DNA of 64,000 nucleotides from JAGRAX01 sp041391365 (GCA_041391365.1 JAWKOC010000002.1:496001-560000); one strand, 5' to 3'. Positions 26,155 to 36,130 are shown, counted from the stretch's first letter. Notes: a model not told the origin generated them from the letters alone. Made by a program: numbers and translations.

Positions 26155-27774
26155 GTGAAAACATCAAAACAACCCAAATACATTTTTGTTACAGGTGGCG
26201 TGGTATCCTCGTTGGGAAAGGGTATTGCAGCCTCGTCCATAGGGGCTTTGCTGGAAAGTCGTGGATTGAAGGTGGCCATGCAGAAGATGGATCCGTACAT
26301 CAACGTTGATCCTGGAACCATGTCTCCTACACAGCATGGGGAAGTTTTTGTGACTGAGGATGGGGCCGAAACCGATTTGGATTTGGGACACTATGAGCGT
26401 TTTACCAACGCGAAGATCACACGAAAAAGCAATTTCACAACCGGTCAAGTGTATGATTCTGTGATTTCCAAAGAAAGACGTGGAGATTATTTGGGCGCAA
26501 CGGTTCAGGTGATTCCTCACATCACGGACGAGATCAAACATTTGATTCAGGATCACGCGCAAGGATGTGATGTGGTTGTGGTTGAAGTCGGAGGTACCGT
26601 TGGTGACATTGAGAGTTTGCCATTTCTTGAAGCCATCAGGCAGTTTCGTGTGGAGTTGGGTCGAGAAAATACATTGTATGTTCATTTGACCTTGGTGCCT
26701 TTGATCAAAGCTGCAGGTGAGGTTAAAACCAAGCCCACGCAGCATTCGGTCAAAGCCTTGCAGCAAATTGGAATTCAGCCAGACATTTTGCTTTGTCGAA
26801 CCGAGCAGAATTTGGATGAAGGCATCAAAAAGAAAATTGCATTGTTTTGTAACATTTCTGCAGATTCGGTGATCACCGCCAAAGATGTAGACACAACCAC
26901 ATACGAAATTCCGTTGGTGTTTCACAAAGAAGGTTTGGACGACAAAATTGTTCAATATCTGAATATGTGGACTCGTCAGCCTGACCTAAGAGATTGGGAG
27001 AGATTCATCGCACGCTTCAAAGATCCCAAATTTGAAGTCACCATTGCTGTGGTGGGAAAATATGTAGATTTGATGGATTCCTACAAAAGTCTTCATGCCG
27101 CCCTTTTGCATGGGGGTATCGCCAACCAGGCCAAAGTGGTCATTGAATATGTCGATTCCGAAGAGGTTGAAAAAAAGGGATTGGATCTGCTTCCCAAGCA
27201 TCTTTCTGGGATCCTTGTTCCAGGAGGGTTTGGGACACGAGGAATCGAGGGGAAAATCAAAGTCATTGAATATGCCCGAACCCACAACATTCCTTTTTTT
27301 GGAATTTGCTTGGGGATGCAAACGGCCATCATAGAAATTTCTCGTCATGTCGGAAATCTTAAACATGCCAATTCCATCGAGTTTGATGAGAACACACCAG
27401 AACCGGTGTTCAGTTTGATGGAAGAACAAAAATCTGTTCGCGAAAAGGGTGGAACCATGAGACTTGGGTCCTATCCTTGCGATTTGGAAAAAGGGTCCAA
27501 GCTGGCTCAAATCTACGGCAGTCAACATATCTCGGAGAGACATCGTCATCGATATGAATTCAACAATCGATACAAGGAAATGATCGAGGCTTGCAATGTG
27601 AAGTTGTCTGGTATTTGTCCTGACAATGGACTTGTGGAAACCATCGAGTTGACCGATCACCCTTGGTTTGTGGGATGTCAATTTCATCCTGAGTTTCAGT
27701 CCAAGCCTACGAGACCTCATCCGTTGTTTTCAAGTTTCATTCAGGCAAGTCTGGACTATCAGAAGCAGCACTAA
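26155..27774 (+). CDS. pyrG: CTP synthase
   Basis: 539 residues from a GTG at 26155 with AAGGAAG four bases upstream; a TTG 18 bases earlier is in frame but less likely. The synthetase domain begins KYIFVTGGVVSSLGKG and includes GTVGDIES. The glutaminase domain has the nucleophile in FFGICLGMQ and the His-Glu pair in QFHPEFQSKP. The enzyme makes CTP from UTP with ATP and glutamine. Length matches bacterial PyrG. hpnH follows, with 54 bases between its likely start and the pyrG stop. Confidence 0.97.
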   Translation: MKTSKQPKYIFVTGGVVSSLGKGIAASSIGALLESRGLKVAMQKMDPYINVDPGTMSPTQHGEVFVTEDGAETDLDLGHYERFTNAKITRKSNFTTGQVYDSVISKERRGDYLGATVQVIPHITDEIKHLIQDHAQGCDVVVVEVGGTVGDIESLPFLEAIRQFRVELGRENTLYVHLTLVPLIKAAGEVKTKPTQHSVKALQQIGIQPDILLCRTEQNLDEGIKKKIALFCNISADSVITAKDVDTTTYEIPLVFHKEGLDDKIVQYLNMWTRQPDLRDWERFIARFKDPKFEVTIAVVGKYVDLMDSYKSLHAALLHGGIANQAKVVIEYVDSEEVEKKGLDLLPKHLSGILVPGGFGTRGIEGKIKVIEYARTHNIPFFGICLGMQTAIIEISRHVGNLKHANSIEFDENTPEPVFSLMEEQKSVREKGGTMRLGSYPCDLEKGSKLAQIYGSQHISERHRHRYEFNNRYKEMIEACNVKLSGICPDNGLVETIELTDHPWFVGCQFHPEFQSKPTRPHPLFSSFIQASLDYQKQH

Positions 27775-27828
27775 GCTTTCGATCGAATATTGAAGACGCC
27801 ATGCTTGGCTCGTGCTATACAGCCAAGC

Positions 27829-28845
27829 ATGCCCATTCCATTGAAACAAGTCGTCAAAGTTGGCGCGTATGTAACCAAACAACAAGCTATGCGAAATCAT
27901 CGATTTCCCCTGGTTCTCATGCTGGAGCCCCTGTTCCGATGCAATCTTGAGTGCGCGGGATGTGGAAAAATTCAGTTTCCCGAAGAAATTCTCAACAAAC
28001 ACCTCACACCCCAACAGTGTTTTGATGCAGCTGAGGAATGTGGCGCACCTGTGGTTTCGATTGCAGGAGGAGAGCCTTTGATTCACCCTCAGATTGAAGA
28101 AATCACCAAAGGTCTCGTGGAGAGAAAAAAGTTTGTGTATTTGTGCACCAACGCAATCTTGTTGGAGAAAAAGATCCATCTGTTTGAACCTTCGGACTAT
28201 TTGACGTTTAGCATTCACATGGACGGTTTGGAAAAACGTCACGATGAATTGGTGTGCAGAGAAGGAGTGTTCACCAAGGCTATCAACGCCATCAAATTGG
28301 CCAAGAGTAAGGGTTTCCGAGTGACCACCAACACTACCGTGTTTGATGGTGAAAATCCGGAGGAATTGGCAGATTTGTTTGATTATCTTACCGATTTGGG
28401 TGTGGATGGAATGATGGTTTCTCCAGGATACTCTTATGAAAAAGCTCCGGATCAAGATCACTTTTTGAAACGAGAGAAAACGGCTGAGCTTTTTTCTCAG
28501 GTTTTTGCGCTTGGCAAAAAACGTGGAAAAAAATGGCCATTCAACCATTCCCCCTTTTTCCTCGATTTTCTGGAAGGAAAAATTGATTACGATTGCACTC
28601 CCTGGGGCAATCCAAACTACTCCATTTTTGGATGGCAAAAACCTTGTTATCTGTTTTCGGAAGGTTATGAGAAAAGTTTTGCTGATTTGATGGAAAATAC
28701 GAAATGGGACCAATATGGTCACCGCAGCCAAAATCCAAAATGCAAGGATTGTATGGTGCATTGTGGGTATGAACCCACTGCGGTCAAAGATTCGACCAGC
28801 AGTGTTTCCAACACGATGCGATCTCTGGTATCTGTTTTCAGATAG
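27829..28845 (+). CDS. hpnH: Adenosyl-hopene transferase HpnH (radical SAM)
   Basis: 338 residues from the ATG at 27829, the start that gives the usual HpnH opening MPIPLKQVVKVGAYVTKQ; a TTG at 27790 is also in frame. The radical SAM cluster motif is CNLECAGCGK (CxxxCxxC). C-terminal cysteines (CKDCMVHCGYEPTA) match HpnH and suggest a second site. HpnH attaches adenosine to diploptene, the first step in making extended (C35) hopanoids. The cyclase (shc/hpnF) is not in this window. It is likely cotranscribed with pyrG. Confidence 0.93.
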   Translation: MPIPLKQVVKVGAYVTKQQAMRNHRFPLVLMLEPLFRCNLECAGCGKIQFPEEILNKHLTPQQCFDAAEECGAPVVSIAGGEPLIHPQIEEITKGLVERKKFVYLCTNAILLEKKIHLFEPSDYLTFSIHMDGLEKRHDELVCREGVFTKAINAIKLAKSKGFRVTTNTTVFDGENPEELADLFDYLTDLGVDGMMVSPGYSYEKAPDQDHFLKREKTAELFSQVFALGKKRGKKWPFNHSPFFLDFLEGKIDYDCTPWGNPNYSIFGWQKPCYLFSEGYEKSFADLMENTKWDQYGHRSQNPKCKDCMVHCGYEPTAVKDSTSSVSNTMRSLVSVFR

Positions 28846-29067
28846 GAGAGGTCTTTTTTATCCAAGTTGCTTGTTTTTTCGATGTTTTTGAGCTCAATTT
28901 GTCGGTAAAAATGGTTACGTATTTTAAATGTTTTTGTGATTGTGCAAAAATCATGACAAAAATGCCTTTCTAAGTGTTCAAAATGATGAAGGTATTTGAC
29001 TTTTTTGCAATAGACTATTTACAAGCTGGCGGATAAAATGTTACTTTAGATCTGTACTTATCCCACC

Positions 29068-30513
29068 ATGGCACTAGAACTCAAACAAAGTTTAAAACTC
29101 TCTCAACAGCTGGTCATGACGCCTCAGTTGCAGCAGGCGATCAAGCTCCTGCAACTCAATCGTTTGGAACTTGCAGAGCAATGCCGCAATGAACTGATGG
29201 AAAATCCCATCCTCGAAGAATTTACGGATCAACAAGATGAGATGACGCGGTCCGAAGACCGTGAACACAAAATGGAAAAGGTCGAAAATCGAAATACCAA
29301 AGAGCTTGACCCTCAGTCCGGTTCTGGAACCGAGGACATCAATTGGGAGAATTATCTTAACAGTCAGTCTTCTCGTCCGGTGGAAAAAGGTTTTCGAGAC
29401 AACAATCCTGATCAGCCTTCGTTTGAGGCAAACCTGACTCGACACACAACTCTTTTTGACCATTTGCTCTGGCAGCTCAATTTGACCAAGCTCTCCGAAG
29501 AAGAAACAAGAATTGGAAATGAGATCATCGGAAATTTGGATGATCGAGGGTATTTGCTGGTTGGCTTGGATGAGATTGCAGCTCGCATGAAATGCTCGGA
29601 TCACCTTGTGGCTAAGGTACTCGACCACATCCAACGGTTTGATCCTGTAGGTGTAGGTGCACGCGATCTTCAGGAGTGTTTGCTGCTTCAGGTTCGACAT
29701 TTGGAGTCCGATCATCTGGTGGTCAAAATGTTACGCCATCATTTGGTGGATTTGGAAAAAAGACAATACAAAGCCATATCCAAGTCTTTGAAGGTTTCAG
29801 AAGATGAAGTGATCGAAGCCGTAAAATTCATTCAACGATTGGATCCAAAACCAGGTCGTCAATTCTACGATGAGAGCATGCAATACATTACTCCTGATAT
29901 TTATGTGTACATGGTCAACCATGAACCGGTGATTGCACAAAATGAAGATGGTCTCCCCAAACTGCGGGTCTCCAATTACTATCAAGATTTTTTGAGAGGG
30001 AAAAAAGTCAACGAACAAACGAAAGAATACATACAAGACAAGTTGCGTTCTGCCATTTGGTTGATTCGCTCGATTCATCAGCGTCAGAGAACAATCTACA
30101 AAGTCACCGAATCCATTGTAAAAATTCAAAGAGATTTTCTGGAAAAAGGTGTCGGAGCTCTCAAACCTATGGTCCTTAAGGATGTTGCGGAAGACATTGG
30201 AATGCATGAATCTACGGTCAGTCGTGTCACCACCAACAAATACGTTCACACGCCTCAAGGTATTTTTGAATTGAAGTTTTTTTTCAACTCCAGCATCAAA
30301 CGCTTGCACGGTTCAGACATGGCTTCGGAAGCGGTCAAAGAAAAAATTCGAGCCATCGTGGCTTCTGAGGATCAGAAAAAGCCATACAGCGATCAAGAGC
30401 TTGTGGAGCTGCTCAGACAAAGCAACATTGATATTGCTCGTAGAACGGTAGCAAAATACAGAGAAATGATGGGAATTGAATCTTCGACACGAAGAAAAAA
30501 TGCAATTGCATAG
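29068..30513 (+). CDS. rpoN: RNA polymerase sigma-54 factor
   Basis: 481 residues. The Gln/Leu-rich region I (LKLSQQLVMTPQLQQAIKLL) binds activators, an acidic region II follows, and the core-binding and DNA-binding regions lead to the RpoN box ARRTVAKYREMMGI near the C-terminus. HESTVSRVTTNKYVHTPQG is the helix-turn-helix region. It should serve the two FHA/AAA+ activators in this window. hpf, ptsN and rapZ follow in the order known from other proteobacteria. The 222-base gap upstream should hold its promoter, but I could not define one with confidence. Confidence 0.97.
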   Translation: MALELKQSLKLSQQLVMTPQLQQAIKLLQLNRLELAEQCRNELMENPILEEFTDQQDEMTRSEDREHKMEKVENRNTKELDPQSGSGTEDINWENYLNSQSSRPVEKGFRDNNPDQPSFEANLTRHTTLFDHLLWQLNLTKLSEEETRIGNEIIGNLDDRGYLLVGLDEIAARMKCSDHLVAKVLDHIQRFDPVGVGARDLQECLLLQVRHLESDHLVVKMLRHHLVDLEKRQYKAISKSLKVSEDEVIEAVKFIQRLDPKPGRQFYDESMQYITPDIYVYMVNHEPVIAQNEDGLPKLRVSNYYQDFLRGKKVNEQTKEYIQDKLRSAIWLIRSIHQRQRTIYKVTESIVKIQRDFLEKGVGALKPMVLKDVAEDIGMHESTVSRVTTNKYVHTPQGIFELKFFFNSSIKRLHGSDMASEAVKEKIRAIVASEDQKKPYSDQELVELLRQSNIDIARRTVAKYREMMGIESSTRRKNAIA

Positions 30514-30598
30514 TTTTTTTTGAAAAACGAAACGTATATTTTTCTTGAAGAAATACGCAAGATTGTTACACAATAAAGATTGTGTAAAGGGGAGTATG

Positions 30599-30904
30599 AT
30601 GAAAATAGAAATTACCTTCAAACAAATGGATTCCAGCGATTCCGTGAAATCTCACATCGAAGAAAAGATGTCCAAACTGGAGCGTTATGGTTTTCATGCG
30701 ATGGCGGCTCATGTCACTTTTCATCATGAACGAAACCATCATCAAGCTGAAATTGATTTTTCCTCCAAGGAGATTCACGCCCGAGGGGAAGCAGCTCATT
30801 CGGATGTTTATGGAGCTTTTGAAGAAGCTTTGGAAAAAGTGGAAAAAACACTTCGAAGATTCCACGACAAAAAAGTTCGAAATCGAGGAGATGCTCGAGC
30901 CTAA
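30599..30904 (+). CDS. hpf: Ribosome hibernation promoting factor
   Basis: 101 residues from the second of two adjacent ATGs (30599), 4 bases after AAGGGGAG. The short-HPF pattern is present: MKIEITFKQMDSSDSVKSHI trimmed to ITFKQMDSSDSVKSHIEEK, HHERNHHQAEIDF, and HARGEAAHSDVYGAFEEALE. HPF binds the 30S decoding site and silences ribosomes in slow growth. It lies between rpoN and ptsN, its normal place. A 7-bp stem (TCTCATT/AATGAGA, about 30938-30958) follows without a T-run. Confidence 0.93.
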   Translation: MKIEITFKQMDSSDSVKSHIEEKMSKLERYGFHAMAAHVTFHHERNHHQAEIDFSSKEIHARGEAAHSDVYGAFEEALEKVEKTLRRFHDKKVRNRGDARA

Positions 30905-31024
30905 CCCAAATCAAGTGGTGTATGCGGCCTTGATATAGATCTCATTGTCAAAATGAGAAAAACGATCTTACGAAAAAATGGGTTCAAAGCCGTTGTGTAA
31001 AGAACACAGGAACGAAAACGAAAC

Positions 31025-31480
31025 ATGTCCATTGCACAGCAGTTGCATAAAAACACAGTCTTTCCTGATTTAACTCAGGACACCAAAGATGCAGTGATTC
31101 AATTCATGGCGGAGCAGGCTCAACACGAGTCAGCAGAGCTGTCTGAAGTTCAGGATTTGTTTTCGAGAATCATGCAGCATGAAGCACAATCAAGTACAGC
31201 CATTGGAAATGGAATTGCCCTTCCCAATGTCAAAATAGAAGGACTTGCTGAGCAGAAACTTTTTCTGGGAAGAAGTCGGCTTGGGATTGATTTTGGAGCG
31301 GTGGACAACAAACCCGTTCACTTGATTTTTTTGTTGGTTTCTCCCAGTCAAGAACCGGAGAAACATTGCAAATCCATGGCAGGGATTTCCAAACTTCTAC
31401 ACAACTCTCAATTTCGCGATCAGTTGATGAAAGCCAAAGATCAAGAGGAGATCATTTCTCTGGTTCAAAAATTTTCCTGA
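31025..31480 (+). CDS. ptsN: PTS EIIA-like protein PtsN lacking the phosphorylation histidine
   Basis: 151 residues of the PtsN/fructose-type EIIA family: SSTAIGNGIALPNVKIEG aligns with E. coli STGIGNGIAIPHGK, and AVDNKPVHLIFLLVSP with AIDNQPVDLLFALLVP. The active-site histidine of the family (IPHGK) is Asn68 here (codon AAT). The second conserved histidine (PEKHCKSM) is kept. The protein therefore probably cannot accept phosphate and may work only as an unphosphorylated regulator. It follows rpoN-hpf and precedes rapZ, the normal nitrogen-PTS locus. Confidence 0.9.
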   Translation: MSIAQQLHKNTVFPDLTQDTKDAVIQFMAEQAQHESAELSEVQDLFSRIMQHEAQSSTAIGNGIALPNVKIEGLAEQKLFLGRSRLGIDFGAVDNKPVHLIFLLVSPSQEPEKHCKSMAGISKLLHNSQFRDQLMKAKDQEEIISLVQKFS

Positions 31481-31498
31481 TCATGTAGGTTAGTGACC

Positions 31499-32362
31499 AT
31501 GAAAGTATTGCTGGTCACAGGACTGTCGGGTTCCGGAAAATCGACTGTTATCAAATGTCTGGAAGATCTAGGGTATTATTGTGTGGACAATTTACCCGTG
31601 CCGATGATCCCTAGTCTGCTCGATCTGCAAGGCGACTACTGGAAGGGTCAAGACCACCTTGCCTTGGTGGTGGATGCTCGTGACGTGGCCCATATTTCTC
31701 TGTTGCCCGAAGTGGTGGAGCAGCTTCGAAATCAAGGTCGATCCATTGAAATGTTGTTTTTGGAGGCTTCGGACGGTATTTTGCGTCAAAGGTTCAGCGA
31801 AACCAGAAGAAAACACCCTTTGTCGCCGAGCGGTTCGGTGGAGGAGGGTATTCGAGCCGAACGAACGTTGCTCGAACCTCTCAAAGAAATTTCTACCAGT
31901 CTCAATACCAGTGCATTCAACTATCCTGAATTGCGTGCCTTGGTCATGGAAAGATACGGGGGAAAGAAGTCATCCAAACATTTGTCGATCATCATTCAAT
32001 CTTTTGGATTTAAGTATGGCATCCCCTTGCATTCTGACCTTGTGTTTGATGTTCGTTTTTTGAGAAATCCTTATTTTCAGACCTCGCTGAGGTCTTTGAC
32101 CGGCAAAGACGAAAAGGTCAAAAGTTTTGTGTTGGAGCAAAAAGATGCTCAGATCTTTTTGAACAAGGTCAGAGAATTGTTGCAATTTTTGATCGGTTGC
32201 TACGAAAAAGAGGGCAAAAGCTACCTGCAAATTGCCATCGGATGTACGGGGGGCCAACATCGGTCGGTGGCCATTGCGGACTACCTTGCAAGCGTTCTTT
32301 CCGACATGAACTATCCTAGCACGGTCTCTCATCGCGAGATTGATCGAAATCGTACTCTCTAA
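31499..32362 (+). CDS. rapZ: RapZ-family RNase adapter / nucleotide-binding protein
   Basis: About 287 residues. N-terminal kinase-like domain with Walker A GLSGSGKST and VDNLPVPMIP; C-terminal domain with GCTGGQHRSVAIA, the conserved RNA/metabolite-binding motif. In enterobacteria RapZ senses glucosamine-6-phosphate precursors and directs RNase E to a small RNA; here only the family is certain. ATG at 31499 is preferred; GTG at 31493 is in frame. It is directly downstream of ptsN. Confidence 0.93.
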   Translation: MKVLLVTGLSGSGKSTVIKCLEDLGYYCVDNLPVPMIPSLLDLQGDYWKGQDHLALVVDARDVAHISLLPEVVEQLRNQGRSIEMLFLEASDGILRQRFSETRRKHPLSPSGSVEEGIRAERTLLEPLKEISTSLNTSAFNYPELRALVMERYGGKKSSKHLSIIIQSFGFKYGIPLHSDLVFDVRFLRNPYFQTSLRSLTGKDEKVKSFVLEQKDAQIFLNKVRELLQFLIGCYEKEGKSYLQIAIGCTGGQHRSVAIADYLASVLSDMNYPSTVSHREIDRNRTL

Positions 32363-32593
32363 CTTTTCGTGGAGCAAAAGAACCTCTTTTGAGGTTGCGA
32401 CGGGAATTCTCCTTTGATCTTGTGGGCATTCATTTTCTTGTCATTTGATCTATGCAATGTTACTAGCCAAAACTTGTACTTTGCCTGAGTTCTACCCCGT
32501 CACGCAGGACAGGGAAACTCAAAACAATAAGGTGAAAAGCTTGTGTGTAAGGTTGCATGCAAGATCAGCAAAGGAACATAAGAAAGGACCATC

Positions 32594-33766
32594 ATGTCAA
32601 ATTCGACACTTCGTACATTTCTTTTTACTTCGGAATCTGTGACCGAAGGACATCCTGACAAAATCTGTGACCAAGTTTCAGATGCGTGTTTGGATGCTCT
32701 GCTCAAGCAGGACCCTTATTCTCGCGTGGCCATCGAGACCATGGTGGGAACGGGGTATGTTCATTTGGGTGGAGAAGTCACCACCAAAGCTCGCGTTGAT
32801 TTTTCAGACATTGCACGCGATACCATTCGAAACATTGGTTATGTGAATTCTGAGATGGGGTTTGATGCAGACAACTGTGCGGTGATGAATTCCATTGGTC
32901 GACAATCCCCAGACATTTCTCAAGGGGTGACAGAAGGTGAAGGTCTTCACAAAGAACAAGGTGCAGGTGACCAAGGCTTGATGTTCGGTTATGCCTGCGA
33001 TGAAAACACTGAATACATGCCTTCCCCGATTTTCTATGCACACAAACTCACTCGAAAGCTCACTGAAGCTAGAAAAGATGGAACGCTTTCTTACCTCAGA
33101 CCGGATGGCAAATCTCAAGTCACGTTCAAGTATGAAAATGGAGTTCCAACTTCTGTAGATGCTGTTGTCATTTCGAGTCAGCATGAAGAAAATGTTTCTC
33201 AAGAACAAATTCAAAAAGACATTTTGGAAAAAGTCATACGCCCGTCGATTGACGATCAATTTTTGACCGATCAAACCAAATTTTTCATCAATCCGACAGG
33301 ACGGTTCGTCATCGGTGGCCCCAAAGGGGACTGCGGATTGACTGGACGAAAAATCATTGTGGATACCTACGGTGGATGGGGTCGTCATGGCGGTGGAGCA
33401 TTCTCTGGAAAAGATCCAAGCAAAGTGGATCGCAGCGCATGCTACATGGCCCGATACATTGCCAAAAACATTGTGGCTGCAGGCGTAGCCAAAAAATGTG
33501 AAGTTCAGTTGGCCTATGCCATTGGTGTGGCTGATCCAGTATCTGTGATGGTCGATACGTACGGAACATCTCAAATTTCTGAAGAGAAATTATCAGGTAT
33601 CGTTCGAGAAGTTTTTCCTTTGAAGCCCAAAGGCTTGATCGAAAAATTGAATTTGCTTCGACCCATCTATTTGCCGACCGCAGCCTATGGCCACTTTGGT
33701 CGTGGATCAGACGGCTTCCCATGGGAAGCCACTGATATGGCGGATGCCATTCGGTCGATGGCCTAA
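32594..33766 (+). CDS. metK: S-adenosylmethionine synthetase
   Basis: 390 residues, with AAAGGA upstream of the ATG. Signature segments: FTSESVTEGHPDKICDQ, GAGDQGLMFGYA and the P-loop-like GGGAFSGKDPSKVDRSA. It makes SAM from methionine and ATP. With ahcY and the transsulfuration pair elsewhere in the window, the route SAM to homocysteine to cysteine is nearly complete. The 231-base gap before it shows no riboswitch I can recognise. Confidence 0.97.
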   Translation: MSNSTLRTFLFTSESVTEGHPDKICDQVSDACLDALLKQDPYSRVAIETMVGTGYVHLGGEVTTKARVDFSDIARDTIRNIGYVNSEMGFDADNCAVMNSIGRQSPDISQGVTEGEGLHKEQGAGDQGLMFGYACDENTEYMPSPIFYAHKLTRKLTEARKDGTLSYLRPDGKSQVTFKYENGVPTSVDAVVISSQHEENVSQEQIQKDILEKVIRPSIDDQFLTDQTKFFINPTGRFVIGGPKGDCGLTGRKIIVDTYGGWGRHGGGAFSGKDPSKVDRSACYMARYIAKNIVAAGVAKKCEVQLAYAIGVADPVSVMVDTYGTSQISEEKLSGIVREVFPLKPKGLIEKLNLLRPIYLPTAAYGHFGRGSDGFPWEATDMADAIRSMA

Positions 33767-33772
33767 TGAATC

Positions 33773-33800
33773 TCCCACCATGGAATTTTCTATGGTGGGA
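33773..33800 (+). terminator. Stem-loop after metK
   Basis: TCCCACCAT (33773-33781) and ATGGTGGGA (33792-33800) form a perfect 9-bp stem around a 10-base loop, seven bases after the metK stop. No T-run follows on the plus strand, so termination is unsure. It could instead protect the metK mRNA end. Confidence 0.5.
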
Positions 33801-33829
33801 ATGCAAAAAAAGGTTAAGCTTCCATAGAT

Positions 33830-36037
33830 ATGATGTTGGATCGTACCAAAGCTGTGGAAGATGCTTTTTTGGCTTCGCTTGAGCAATCGGTTTCGGCCAA
33901 AGAATCGCCATCTGACCTTGGTTCCCAGAGGGCCTTGGCATGGTTGGAGTCCATGATCTTGTCCAGGTTGTTAGATTTACGCGCTCGCCAACTCAAAGCT
34001 ACGGGAAAATCATTTTATACCATTTCCAGTGCAGGACATGAGTCCAATGTGGTTTTTGGTGATCTGTTGGCTAAGGACGATCCGTGTTTGCTTCATTATC
34101 GCAGCGGCGCTTTGATGATGGAACGATATCGACTCGGAGAACGTGATCGAGTGATGGATACATTGTTTTCAATGTGTGCATCTTCCCACGATCCTGTATC
34201 CGAAGGTCGTCACAAGGTATGGGGATCCAAAGATCTTTGGGTGATTCCACAGACCAGCACTATCGCATCACATTTGCCAAAATCGGTGGGTATGGCTTGG
34301 GCCATCGAAAAACTCAAACGATCGGGTTTGGAAAATCCGGTTTCGGGACAGTCCGTGACATTTTGCTCTTTCGGAGATGCAAGTGTGAATCATGCTTCTG
34401 CCCAGACAGCGTTCAATGCCGTTTCGTGGATGAGACATTCCAATTTGCCCTTGCCTTTGTTTTTTCTCTGTGAGGACAATGGTCTGGGAATTTCTGTGCG
34501 GACCCCAGCAGATTGGATTCACAAACGTTTTTCGACTCATCCATATTTTCATTATTTTGAGGCCCAAGGAATAGATCTTTTGCAAGTTTTTCGACAGGCT
34601 CAATTGGCACTCGCTACAGCAAGAGTCAAACGTGTTCCCGTTTTTTTTCACTTGAAAACACTTCGATTGTTTGGTCATGCGGGCAGTGACATGGAAAGTG
34701 TGTATCGAAGCGAAGAAGAAATTCTTTCTTCTGAAAAAGACGATCCATTGCTTCATTTTGCGCGGGATCTTCGGTCGTGGTCCTATGCGAGCGCAACAGA
34801 CATTCGAGACTTGTATTTGTCTTGCAAGCAACGCATTGTTGAAAAATCCAGCGATGGTCGACTGGCTCAGCATCTTTCCAGTGGCAACGACATTGCATCT
34901 GCATTGTTTTTGGATGATAAAACTGTTCGCAATGTTTCTGGGCGATTGGAAACACGGCGAAATGACTACTATCAATCACGAAGCAAAGAACTTCCGGAAT
35001 CGCCAGGTCACAAAAAGCGTCACATGGCTTTTTGGATCAATCAATCACTACGAGATTTGATGATTGAACATCCAGAACTCCTGATTTTTGGAGAAGATGT
35101 TGCCAAGAAAGGTGGCGTATACAATGTTACCACAGATTTGGTCGATGAATTTGGCGGACAACGAGTATTCAATACTTTGCTCGATGAACAGATGATTCTT
35201 GGGATGGCCATGGGTATGGGGCAGATGGGTTTTCTTCCAATGCCAGAGATTCAGTATCTTGCGTATTATCAAAACGCTCAAGATCAAATTCGTTCCGAAG
35301 CAGCTTCTCAATCTTTCTTTTCCAATCGTCAGTTTTTTAATCCCATGGTGATTCGGATTGCCTCTTTTGCCTATCAAAAAGGTTTTGGAGGCCATTTTCA
35401 CAATGATCATTCGATTGCATCTCTTCTAGATCTTCCAGGAGTTGTGATTGCTACACCCAGTCGTGGGGACGATGCAGCCATGATGCTCCGAACACTCACA
35501 CACATGGCCAAGATGCAAGGGCGAATATGTTTTTTTCTAGAACCCATTGCGCTCTATATGACGAAACATTTGCATGTCGAAGGAGATGGATTGTGGGAGT
35601 GTGAATATCCCTCCATCGAGAAGTCGTTGGAGCTTGGACAAGTGAGTGTATATGGACCTTCAGATGCGAGCATTGTTCTTCTGTCCTACGCCAATGGGTT
35701 GTACATGAGTTTGCAGGCTGCTAAAATTCTCAAAGAAAAATATCAGATCGATTGTAAAGTCGTGGATCTTCGATGGTTGAAACCTTTGCCATGGGATTCG
35801 ATCGAAATGATCGTCAAACATGCGAGCAAGGTTCTTTTGGTTGATGAGTGTCGTGAGTTTGGTGGACCGAGTGATCGGATTCTCAGTCATTTGATCAATC
35901 GTGGATTGAATCGTGGCAAAACCATCAAGAGTATTCATGCCATGGATACGTACATTCCTCTTGGACCTTCGGCTCATCATGTACTGTTGCAGTTGCAAGA
36001 CATTGTTCATGCCGTTGTGGCCATGACCCAAATCTAA
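33830..36037 (+). CDS. 2-oxoacid dehydrogenase E1, fused alpha and beta subunits
   Basis: 735 residues. The alpha part (about 1-370) has the thiamine diphosphate motif GDASVNHASAQTAFNAVSW ending in CEDNGLGIS. The beta part (about 400-735) has IFGEDVAKKGGVYNVT, FNTLLDEQMI and VDLRWLKPLPWD. This is the branched-chain (2-oxoisovalerate) or pyruvate dehydrogenase E1 plan in one chain, a fusion known in several bacterial groups. It decarboxylates a 2-oxoacid and passes the acyl group to E2 lipoate. E2 and E3 are not adjacent. Branched-chain substrates are the likelier choice by resemblance, but not proven. Confidence 0.9.
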   Translation: MMLDRTKAVEDAFLASLEQSVSAKESPSDLGSQRALAWLESMILSRLLDLRARQLKATGKSFYTISSAGHESNVVFGDLLAKDDPCLLHYRSGALMMERYRLGERDRVMDTLFSMCASSHDPVSEGRHKVWGSKDLWVIPQTSTIASHLPKSVGMAWAIEKLKRSGLENPVSGQSVTFCSFGDASVNHASAQTAFNAVSWMRHSNLPLPLFFLCEDNGLGISVRTPADWIHKRFSTHPYFHYFEAQGIDLLQVFRQAQLALATARVKRVPVFFHLKTLRLFGHAGSDMESVYRSEEEILSSEKDDPLLHFARDLRSWSYASATDIRDLYLSCKQRIVEKSSDGRLAQHLSSGNDIASALFLDDKTVRNVSGRLETRRNDYYQSRSKELPESPGHKKRHMAFWINQSLRDLMIEHPELLIFGEDVAKKGGVYNVTTDLVDEFGGQRVFNTLLDEQMILGMAMGMGQMGFLPMPEIQYLAYYQNAQDQIRSEAASQSFFSNRQFFNPMVIRIASFAYQKGFGGHFHNDHSIASLLDLPGVVIATPSRGDDAAMMLRTLTHMAKMQGRICFFLEPIALYMTKHLHVEGDGLWECEYPSIEKSLELGQVSVYGPSDASIVLLSYANGLYMSLQAAKILKEKYQIDCKVVDLRWLKPLPWDSIEMIVKHASKVLLVDECREFGGPSDRILSHLINRGLNRGKTIKSIHAMDTYIPLGPSAHHVLLQLQDIVHAVVAMTQI

Positions 36038-36130
36038 TGTAAGCCATACATTATCGCTAAGGGTATGGTGGACAAGCGAGAAGCTTGAGCGTTGGATTTA
36101 TAAAAAAAGCGGTGTTATAAACGTTCCACC

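Noticed and set aside
28996..29024. Sigma-70 promoter for rpoN (TTGACT with a poor -10)
   Set aside because: No acceptable -10 at 16-18 bases; TATTTA is only 14 bases away and TTACAA is a weak match.
30938..30958. Terminator after hpf
   Set aside because: A 7-bp stem is present but is followed by A, not T, on the plus strand.
32363..32593. SAM riboswitch before metK
   Set aside because: The 231-base gap was read for SAM-I, SAM-II and SAM/SAH-type cores, but no matching stems or conserved blocks were found.
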